Shown here piece after piece: positions 1 to 5,049 of a stretch of 5,049 bases of DNA. Source of the DNA: Alphaproteobacteria bacterium. Its GTDB lineage: Bacteria > Pseudomonadota > Alphaproteobacteria > SMXP01. The stretch's first letter is position 1, and each line of letters starts with the position of its first letter. The notes under the pieces were generated by a model, which worked only from the letters and a program-made list of their open reading frames with translations, was not told where the DNA came from and made no database searches. The position numbers were made by a program, and so were the translations under genes. The stretch lies in contig SMXP01000097.1 of the NCBI GenBank assembly GCA_004356335.1, positions 1-5,049 of the forward strand, written 5' to 3'.

Positions 1-1005
1 GATGGCCCATCCGTTAATCTTGATATCGGATTGTTTCAGGCTGAGCTTTTCGCCCGCCGCCACCCGTATCATCTGTTCCACCAGGTCGATGCCGGTAACC
101 AATTCCGTGACCGGATGCTCCACTTGAATCCGCGTATTCATTTCAAGGAAGAAGAAATTCTTGTTCTTATCGACGATGAATTCCACCGTGCCGGCAGATT
201 CGTAATTGACGGCTCGAGCCAAGACGATGGCTTGTTCGCCCATCGCTTTGCGCATTTTCTTATCGACAAAAGGGCTCGGCGCCTCCTCGATGATTTTTTG
301 ATTGCGCCGCTGAATCGAACATTCCCGCTCGCCAAGATGGATGATATTGCCGTGTTTGTCGCCCAGAATTTGAATCTCTATGTGGCGCGGCTCGACGATA
401 TATTTTTCAATAAAGACCCGGTCATCGCCGAACGAAGATCGGGCTTCGTTCCTGGCCGAGTCGAATCCCAAGGCGACATCGTCGTCATTATGGGCAATGC
501 GCATGCCTTTGCCGCCGCCGCCCGCCGATGCCTTGATCATGACCGGATACCCGACATCTTTGGCAATCTTAATGGCTTCGTCAGTATCGGCGATGGTGCT
601 CAAATGTCCCGGCACCGTATTCACCTTGGCGTCGCGGGCAAACTTTTTCGACTCGATCTTGTCACCCATGACGCGGATGGCTGCCACATTGGGTCCGATG
701 AAAGCAATGCCTTGCGCTGCCAAAGCCTCGGCAAAGCCGGCATTTTCCGAAAGAAACCCGTAGCCCGGATGAACCGCCTCCGCGCCGCTATCCTGGGCCG
801 CCTCGATGATTTTCTCGGCGACTAAATAGGATTCGGAAACCGGCGGTGGACCCAGCAAGACAGCTTCGTCGGCCAACTCCACATGAAGCGCGTCGGCATC
901 GGCTTCGGAATATACGGCAATTGTTGCGATACCCATTTGCCTGGCCGTTTTAATGATCCGGCAGGCAATCTCTCCGCGGTTGGCTATGAGAATTTTTTTG
1001 AACAT
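1..1005 (-). CDS. pccA: Propionyl-CoA carboxylase alpha subunit, biotin carboxylase part (3' end beyond window)
   Basis: This cytoplasmic subunit carboxylates biotin with ATP and bicarbonate, and PccB then passes the carboxyl group to propionyl-CoA. The first 335 residues are present and the frame is still open at base 1. The protein opens with MFKKILIANRGEIACRIIKT, the canonical biotin carboxylase start, which fixes the ATG at 1005 despite a poor ribosome binding site. Seen in order: HPGYGFLSEN (79-88), K116, K158, the glycine-rich ATP loop AGGGGKGMRI (161-170), H208, K237, E275, E288, N290, R292 and E296 in EMNTRIQVEHP. These match the E. coli AccC catalytic and ATP-grasp residues almost number for number, so the visible part looks functional. 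The last catalytic arginine and the biotin carrier domain would lie outside. The LGPPP segment (51-55) and the adjacent pccB favour propionyl-CoA over acetyl-CoA or methylcrotonyl-CoA carboxylase. It follows pccB by 92 bases and is probably co-transcribed. Confidence 0.95.
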   Translation of the reverse strand, partial: MFKKILIANRGEIACRIIKTARQMGIATIAVYSEADADALHVELADEAVLLGPPPVSESYLVAEKIIEAAQDSGAEAVHPGYGFLSENAGFAEALAAQGIAFIGPNVAAIRVMGDKIESKKFARDAKVNTVPGHLSTIADTDEAIKIAKDVGYPVMIKASAGGGGKGMRIAHNDDDVALGFDSARNEARSSFGDDRVFIEKYIVEPRHIEIQILGDKHGNIIHLGERECSIQRRNQKIIEEAPSPFVDKKMRKAMGEQAIVLARAVNYESAGTVEFIVDKNKNFFFLEMNTRIQVEHPVTELVTGIDLVEQMIRVAAGEKLSLKQSDIKINGWAI

Positions 1006-1097
1006 AGGCAAATGCCCACAAGTCCTAATTTTGTTCTTTGCAAGGTTAACCCGCCTGAGGACCTTTCATTCGACCCCCCGTTTTAGGTGTGACGAAT
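1006..1097 (-). promoter_or_regulatory. pccB-pccA spacer with possible leader ORF and weak regulator-like half-site
   Basis: This 92-base gap separates the pccB stop from the pccA start on the same strand. On the minus strand it shows a run of six G residues four bases before an ATG at 1069, which opens a seven-codon frame (MKGPQAG, stop at 1048-1046). It also holds an 8-bp palindrome GGTTAACC (1044-1051), flanked by a 5-bp AAGGT/ACCTT inverted repeat, and a CTTTGCAAG word (1036-1044, plus strand). No good sigma-70 promoter, no terminator stem with a T run, and no strong Shine-Dalgarno at normal spacing before pccA were seen (AGGA lies about 17 bases upstream). The likeliest reading is an ordinary intra-operon spacer. 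A regulatory role is inference only. Confidence 0.25.
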
Positions 1098-2630
1098 CTA
1101 CAGTGGAATGTTGCCGTGTTTGCGCCACGGGCGTTCGACCTGTTTGGTGCGCAATATTCTGAGAGCACCGGCCACACGCTTGCGGGTCGAATGAGGCATA
1201 ATCACGTCGTCGATATAGCCCCGCTGAGCTGCAATGAAGGGGTTGGCGAAGCGATCTTCATATTCTTTAGTGCGCGCGGCAATTTTTTTCTCGTCTCCCA
1301 TATCTGACCGGAAGATGATTTCCACCGCGCCTTTGGCCCCCATCACGGCAATCTGGGCCGTCGGCCAGGCATAATTGATGTCCGCGCGAATATGCTTCGA
1401 CGCCATCACGTCATAGGCCCCGCCATACGCCTTCCGTGTAATGATGGTGACGAGCGGCACCGTCGCTTCGGAATAGGCATAGAGCAACTTCGCTCCGTGT
1501 TTAATCAGCCCGCCATATTCCTGGTCGGTGCCCGGCAAAAAGCCCGGCACATCGACAAAGGTCACGATCGGAATATTGAAGCTGTCGCAGAATCGCACAA
1601 AGCGCGCCGCTTTGCGGCTGGCATTGGAATCGAGGACGCCAGCAAGAACCATAGGCTGATTGGCGACAAATCCCACCGTGCGACCTTCTATGCGGCCAAA
1701 TCCGGTAATAATGTTTCGGGCGAACGCCTCCTGAATCTCGAAGAAGTCCGTCTCATCCACAACTTTTCGAATAACTTCATGCATATCGTACGGCTTGCTG
1801 GAATGAGCCGGAACCAACGTATCAAGAGAGTGATCAAGACGCTGCGCATCGTCATGGAACGGACGAACGGGAAGCTCACTTCGATTGCTCAAGGGCAAAA
1901 AATCAATAAGACGCCGCACCTGTATCAGCGCTTCCATGTCATTGTCATAGGCGCCGTCGGCGATGGATGACTTGGTGGTATGAACCTTGGCCCCACCCAA
2001 TTGTTCAGCGGTGACATCTTCTTGCGTCACTGTCTTTACGACATCCGGTCCGGTGACAAACATGTAGGAAGTGTCGCTCACCATGAAGATGAAATCGGTA
2101 ATTGCGGGTGAATAAACATCACCGCCGGCGCAAGGTCCCATAATCATGGAGATTTGCGGAATAACGCCCGACGCCTGGGTATTGCGCCAAAAGATTTCGG
2201 CAAACCCGCCCAATGACGCCACACCTTCTTGAATGCGCGCACCGCCCGAATCGTAAAGGCCGATAACCGGTGCCCCCACATTCATGGCCATATCGTAGAT
2301 TTTGCAAACTTTCTCGGCATGAGCTTGCGACAGAGAGCCGCCGAACACGGTGAAGTCTTTGGCGAAAACGTAGACAACGCGCCCATTGATCGTTCCCCAT
2401 CCGGTCACCACACCGTCGCCGGGGATTTTTTGATCCGCCATGCCGAACTCGGTAATCCGATGTTCGACAAACATGTCAATTTCCTCAAACGAGCCTTCGT
2501 CGAGCAAAATGTCGAGCCGTTCTCTGGCGGTCAATTTGCCGCGGGCGTGCTGGATGTCGATACGCTTTTGTCCACCACCTAGGCGCGCTTGCTCGCGCTT
2601 CAATTCTAGCTGATGAAGAATATCCTTCAT
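1098..2630 (-). CDS. pccB: Propionyl-CoA carboxylase beta subunit (carboxyltransferase)
   Basis: This complete 510-residue biotin-dependent carboxyltransferase moves the carboxyl group from biotin on PccA to propionyl-CoA, giving (S)-methylmalonyl-CoA. The family normally forms an alpha6-beta6 cytoplasmic complex. The N-terminal crotonase-like half carries HARGKLTARERLDILLD (28-44), KDFTVFGGSLS (91-101) and the oxyanion-hole loop SGGARIQEG (128-136), then GPCAGGDVYSP (165-175). The C-terminal half carries FVDVPGFLPGTDQE (358-371), KAYGGAYDVM (400-409) and AVMGAKGAVEII (428-439). The ending PWRKHGNIPL is the classic PccB terminus. Asp407 in GGAYDVM appears to be the position where Asp marks propionyl-CoA preference in Streptomyces PccB. 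The ATG at 2630 gives the family-typical MKDILHQLE start; an in-frame TAG lies 16 codons upstream with no other ATG between. The ribosome binding site is weak (GGGAT about 9 bases upstream). No motif is missing. Confidence 0.97.
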   Translation of the reverse strand: MKDILHQLELKREQARLGGGQKRIDIQHARGKLTARERLDILLDEGSFEEIDMFVEHRITEFGMADQKIPGDGVVTGWGTINGRVVYVFAKDFTVFGGSLSQAHAEKVCKIYDMAMNVGAPVIGLYDSGGARIQEGVASLGGFAEIFWRNTQASGVIPQISMIMGPCAGGDVYSPAITDFIFMVSDTSYMFVTGPDVVKTVTQEDVTAEQLGGAKVHTTKSSIADGAYDNDMEALIQVRRLIDFLPLSNRSELPVRPFHDDAQRLDHSLDTLVPAHSSKPYDMHEVIRKVVDETDFFEIQEAFARNIITGFGRIEGRTVGFVANQPMVLAGVLDSNASRKAARFVRFCDSFNIPIVTFVDVPGFLPGTDQEYGGLIKHGAKLLYAYSEATVPLVTIITRKAYGGAYDVMASKHIRADINYAWPTAQIAVMGAKGAVEIIFRSDMGDEKKIAARTKEYEDRFANPFIAAQRGYIDDVIMPHSTRKRVAGALRILRTKQVERPWRKHGNIPL

Positions 2631-2631
2631 C
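2612..2631 (-). promoter_or_regulatory. Inverted repeat enclosing the pccB start codon
   Basis: A perfect 7-bp inverted repeat, GATGAAG and CTTCATC, is separated by a 6-base loop. In the pccB transcript the initiator AUG sits in the first arm, so the hairpin could mask the start codon, and the gene also has only a weak Shine-Dalgarno. The stem is short and AT-rich, and the arms encode the conserved residues MK and LH, so chance is a serious alternative. Confidence 0.25.
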
Positions 2632-2820
2632 GAATATCGATCCCGGTTTGCGTGGAGAATCGCGTCTTTAAGACCCTAGATTGGACGCGAAAATGGCCGG
2701 AAATGACATACCCCAGATCGCTGGACTTGCCAATGCCGTTGTGGCGGATGAGCCCCTGGTGCCGGCTTGGGCGACGAAAGCGCAGTCAGGAAAAGCGGGA
2801 TCGGTTGCTTGTGCCCCTGA
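2631..2820. other. 190-base intergenic region between the AsmA-like gene and pccB
   Basis: The stretch lies upstream of pccB and downstream of the AsmA-like stop codon. I see no stem followed by a T run, so no intrinsic terminator is supported, and no close match to a sigma-70 promoter for pccB. The only reading frame of note is a 43-codon plus-strand frame, listed separately. The gap length suggests pccBA has its own promoter here, but that is inferred from spacing alone. Confidence 0.5.
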
Positions 2821-2824
2821 TTAA
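2693..2824 (+). CDS. Possible small protein of 43 residues, unrecognised
   Basis: An ATG at 2693 opens a 43-codon frame on the strand opposite all neighbouring genes, beginning MAGNDIPQIAGLANAVVADE and ending VACAPD. Its stop codon TAA (2822-2824) overlaps the stop of the AsmA-like gene in a tail-to-tail arrangement. The peptide is alanine-rich, with no membrane segment or motif that I recognise and one cysteine (residue 40). A weak GGA lies seven bases before the ATG; no convincing promoter was seen. It fills most of the gap left by the flanking genes, the main point in its favour. A random open frame is the more likely explanation, and I assign no function. Confidence 0.2.
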   Translation: MAGNDIPQIAGLANAVVADEPLVPAWATKAQSGKAGSVACAPD

Positions 2825-4902
2825 AAGTCAAGCAAAGGCCCAAGACACATATTATCCCGAGGAAGGTGATCGGAAATTAAAGGTAACGCCTCGTCGCCTA
2901 AATCCTCATTGGCGAAACCCCAAAGGGCACCGGAAAGTCCTTTCCGGATATCCATGGTGATGGGTTCGATAGAGAGACGATCCAACGAACCACGCACGCG
3001 CAGATCCTTGGCCTCGGACAATGCCAAAGGATCCTTCGGCCGAGGCCAAAGAGTGAAATCAACCTGAGCAGTTGTCAAATCGGCGGTGCCGGTACCCGTC
3101 AAAATCAGCTCCGGCGTCTCCAGGAAGAAACTACGGCTATGGGCAATTCCGTCCTCGAAATCCATACGATTAATGAAGCAGATCATCTCGAGAACCTTGT
3201 TATTGCTTTGCTTCGGCAAGACCAGCGCAGTCAATTCTGCCGGCAAATAATCCGCAATCCACGTTCCTAAGGTGCCGGCACCCGCTACCATATTGGTTTG
3301 ACCGCGAAGATTATGACCGAACTCGGCAAGCGACTTACCGCGGGTCTGCACAAGAGCCGCAAAGTCCAAATTGAAATCCAAGGCCCTGGACGGCAATCGC
3401 TCCGCGCCTATCAAGCCCAGTTCGACCGATTGCGCGCTAACCGACAAGCTCAGCGCGCCGTCATTCAAGGTGTCGTAGAGTAATGAGCCGGAGACCAGCC
3501 CACCTGTCGCGAAACGCTGCACCAAAGTGAAATCCATGACGCCCCCGGTCAATGTGAACATCACTTCACCGGCACCGATTAACGTGTCGCCATGGCTGAC
3601 ACGAGCCGCCCTCAAACTGAAAATACCTTCCAACTTGCGTGCCCATTCCAGTGAAAACGGCGTCGTCGTCTCCAGGTCCAGATCGCCCCCATCCAACAAT
3701 CTGAGCAAACCAAAGGGAGCCAAATCGAACCGATCGCTTTCGAGATAAATCTCGAAATGTGCTTTGTCCCGAATATTGAGACTAAATGATCCGTCAGCGT
3801 CACCTTGCCCAATCGTAATTTGTGCACGCCCTTCGAAACCACGCCGGAGGTCACCGGAAATCTCGGCAAATAGTAAAACCGGCTGTCGCCGCGGCAAATG
3901 TGTCATACCCAGGGCACCGCCCACGCCACTTAGGTCCGGGCCTATGGCTTGAATCGACAAATCAAGGTCTAAATTCTCAACGTCATGCACATCGCCCGAT
4001 CCGATCAGAAATGTTGAACCGACGGCACCGACAAAATCGAAAGCGGTGCTGCCGCCCTCGATGAAAGCGAGCGGTTGCGCAACCAACCCGTCAAGAACGA
4101 AGGGTTCGTAGGCGCCATGTCCCGCCCATTTGACCCGCAGGCTCTCTCCCTCGAGGCGAAACACCACTTCTTCGACGTGAATCGATAGTCTATTCTTGTG
4201 CGCGACATCTTGAATAATAATTTGGGCGTCGCGCAGCATCACCCCGGTTAAGTAGAGTTCGCCATAATATTCCGGAACACGTGCGGTCAAAATTTGTGCT
4301 GATTCTATGAGAGCGGAAATCGAGTTCGGCCCTTCGCCGCCATCGGTTAAAATAATTTCCGCGCCCGCCAATGACAGTTCATCGATTTCAGAATAACCCT
4401 CGCCCAAAAGAAGCGGCCAAACATTTATGTGAACTTCGGCACGCTCAATTTTAGCGACACGCACATCATTGTCGTCCCAAGTGCGCGGCAACCGAATAAC
4501 CGAAACATCTTCGGCATAAATACCGGGTCGAAAAATGGGCCCGGCGATGCCAACGGCGCCGTCAATTTTGATGTAAAGACCTGTCGCTTCCAACAGCAAG
4601 CGCTCGATTGGTTGCACCCAAAAAGGAAAATCGAGTCTCGTTAAGAGGAAAAACCCCACTCCGATCAAGGCAACGGCAAATACGCCCCGCCGCATCTGAC
4701 GCCGCAAGAATTCAGCGACCCCCGATGGTCGTCGCTTCAGCCTAGATCTGCCGCGCGGGCTCGGCAGCTCGGCCGCCTGATCCTCAGATGGTCTCGATCC
4801 AGGCCAAAACGCCCCCTTAACCCTCCGATCGCGCTTTGCCCACGGGTGTATAATCCGCTGAACGGCCCAAGTTTGCTTGGGTTTTCGCCAAGAAGTTGCC
4901 AT
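2821..4902 (-). CDS. AsmA-family inner-membrane-anchored periplasmic protein
   Basis: This 693-residue protein has AsmA-family architecture. Residues 1-72 form a hydrophilic tail with about 20 Lys/Arg, followed by one hydrophobic helix near 73-89 (GVFAVALIGVGFFLL), then about 600 residues of alternating beta-strand pattern. The positive tail predicts a cytoplasmic N terminus and a periplasmic body. Residues about 540-660 resemble the AsmA C-terminal domain: an IADYLP segment (549-554), then FEDGIAHSRSFFLETPELILTG (582-603), the strand VDFTLWPRPKDP (614-625) and LRVRGSLDRLSIEP (634-647); a cysteine lies near the end (686). The family includes AsmA, TamB, YhdP and YdbH, beta-groove proteins implicated in lipid transfer to the outer membrane; that role here is by analogy. 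A TAA directly precedes the ATG at 4902, so no upstream start exists. Met70 (4695) is an alternative that would remove the tail. It lies 190 bases upstream of pccB on the same strand and is probably a separate unit. Confidence 0.85.
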   Translation of the reverse strand: MATSWRKPKQTWAVQRIIHPWAKRDRRVKGAFWPGSRPSEDQAAELPSPRGRSRLKRRPSGVAEFLRRQMRRGVFAVALIGVGFFLLTRLDFPFWVQPIERLLLEATGLYIKIDGAVGIAGPIFRPGIYAEDVSVIRLPRTWDDNDVRVAKIERAEVHINVWPLLLGEGYSEIDELSLAGAEIILTDGGEGPNSISALIESAQILTARVPEYYGELYLTGVMLRDAQIIIQDVAHKNRLSIHVEEVVFRLEGESLRVKWAGHGAYEPFVLDGLVAQPLAFIEGGSTAFDFVGAVGSTFLIGSGDVHDVENLDLDLSIQAIGPDLSGVGGALGMTHLPRRQPVLLFAEISGDLRRGFEGRAQITIGQGDADGSFSLNIRDKAHFEIYLESDRFDLAPFGLLRLLDGGDLDLETTTPFSLEWARKLEGIFSLRAARVSHGDTLIGAGEVMFTLTGGVMDFTLVQRFATGGLVSGSLLYDTLNDGALSLSVSAQSVELGLIGAERLPSRALDFNLDFAALVQTRGKSLAEFGHNLRGQTNMVAGAGTLGTWIADYLPAELTALVLPKQSNNKVLEMICFINRMDFEDGIAHSRSFFLETPELILTGTGTADLTTAQVDFTLWPRPKDPLALSEAKDLRVRGSLDRLSIEPITMDIRKGLSGALWGFANEDLGDEALPLISDHLPRDNMCLGPLLDF
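3008..3049 (-). other. 10-bp inverted repeat inside the AsmA-like coding region
   Basis: TTGGCCTCGG (3008-3017) and CCGAGGCCAA (3040-3049) are perfect complements around a 22-base loop. The loop itself holds the 10-bp palindrome AAGGATCCTT (3027-3036). The stem lies near the 3' end of the gene, over codons for WPRPKDPLALSEAKDL. No T run follows on the minus strand, so it is not an intrinsic terminator. It may be incidental, because Leu/Pro/Arg and Glu/Ala codons here are GC-rich. Confidence 0.35.
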
Positions 4903-4935
4903 TTATGCTCGCTTTGGCGGGCCGATGCCTAGAGT

Positions 4936-4974
4936 GTTTCCAGAAAAAGTGGACCCGGTTTTCCGTCCGGAAAC
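4936..4974. repeat. First module of an interspersed palindromic repeat
   Basis: The 39-base block is bounded by GTTTCC (4936-4941) and GGAAAC (4969-4974). Inside its right part is a tighter hairpin, TTTCCG (4960-4965) and CGGAAA (4968-4973), with a two-base loop, so two pairings compete for the same right arm. The block with its GTGGACCCGGTTTTCC core resembles a dispersed intergenic element that I recall from many alphaproteobacterial genomes; that recollection was not checked by a search. Confidence 0.6.
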
Positions 4975-4990
4975 ACGATAAAACAACAAC

Positions 4991-5033
4991 TTAGGGTCCG
5001 GTTTTGATTCCATCAAAACCGGAAAGACCCTAA
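4991..5033. repeat. Long palindromic stem of the interspersed repeat
   Basis: TTAGGGTC plus CGGTTTTGAT (4991-5008) pairs with ATCAAAACCG (5012-5021) and GACCCTAA (5026-5033). The loop is only TCC, and a single four-base bulge GAAA (5022-5025) interrupts the stem, giving 18 paired bases. There is no flanking T run, which argues against a simple intrinsic terminator. Together with the block at 4936-4974 it forms one composite repeat that may continue past base 5049. It ends about 30 bases upstream of the AsmA-like start, where that gene's promoter or leader would be expected. Confidence 0.7.
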
Positions 5034-5049
5034 GGACCCACATGTCCCC

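Noticed and set aside
31..825. 264-residue open frame on the plus strand, antisense to pccA
   Set aside because: The minus strand encodes an intact biotin carboxylase with all expected motifs across this range. The long antisense frame has no recognisable domain and is the usual by-product of codon bias.
1392..1970. 192-residue plus-strand frame antisense to pccB
   Set aside because: It lies wholly inside a complete, motif-rich pccB on the other strand and shows no domain or initiation signal of its own.
2301..2308. Exact TTTGCAAA word, a match to the PccR/RamB core
   Set aside because: It falls inside pccB over the codons for Val-Cys-Lys (108-110), with no paired copy. An 8-base match inside a gene is expected by chance.
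2613..2960. 115-residue plus-strand frame spanning the pccB start and the AsmA-like end
   Set aside because: It overlaps confident genes at both ends, has a basic low-complexity composition, and has no ribosome binding site or recognisable motif.
4903..5049. Possible sigma-70 promoter on the minus strand within the repeat (TTGATG, 17 bases, TAAGTT)
   Set aside because: The -10 word matches only three of six consensus bases, and both words lie in the palindromic stem, so the match is too weak to call.

Overview
The window looks like chromosomal DNA of an alphaproteobacterium. Moderate GC, propionyl-CoA carboxylase genes of alphaproteobacterial type in the order pccB-pccA, an AsmA-family envelope protein, and an intergenic palindromic repeat resembling one I recall from alphaproteobacterial genomes all fit; the genus cannot be fixed from the sequence. 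All three confident genes lie on the minus strand, so transcription runs from high to low coordinates.

Right end (4903-5049): about 150 non-coding bases, most of them one palindromic interspersed repeat. It has a small TTTCCG/CGGAAA hairpin and then a large, almost perfect 18-bp stem. It abuts the start of the AsmA-like gene, so any promoter for that gene must overlap it or lie beyond the window. Next (4902-2821) is a 693-residue AsmA-family protein: a long basic cytoplasmic tail, one transmembrane helix near residues 73-89, then a large beta-rich periplasmic part ending in an AsmA-type C-terminal domain.

Middle (2631-2820): a 190-base gap with no strong signal. It carries a weak 43-codon plus-strand reading frame that runs convergently into the AsmA-like stop codon. 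Then comes pccB (2630-1098), the complete carboxyltransferase (beta) subunit of propionyl-CoA carboxylase. A 92-base spacer (1097-1006) follows, then pccA (1005 to beyond base 1), the biotin-carrying alpha subunit. Only the first 335 codons of pccA are present, covering most of the biotin carboxylase domain.

PccA and PccB together make (S)-methylmalonyl-CoA from propionyl-CoA, ATP and bicarbonate. This step feeds odd-chain fatty acids, branched amino acids or ethylmalonyl-CoA-pathway products into succinyl-CoA. The AsmA-like protein is probably an envelope lipid-transport or outer-membrane-homeostasis factor, with no evident mechanistic link to the carboxylase. I found no tRNA, rRNA, CRISPR array, insertion sequence or convincing intrinsic terminator. 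No clearly novel system is visible. The items most worth checking are the repeat upstream of the AsmA-like gene, the hairpin over the pccB start codon, the 43-codon frame and the pccB-pccA spacer.
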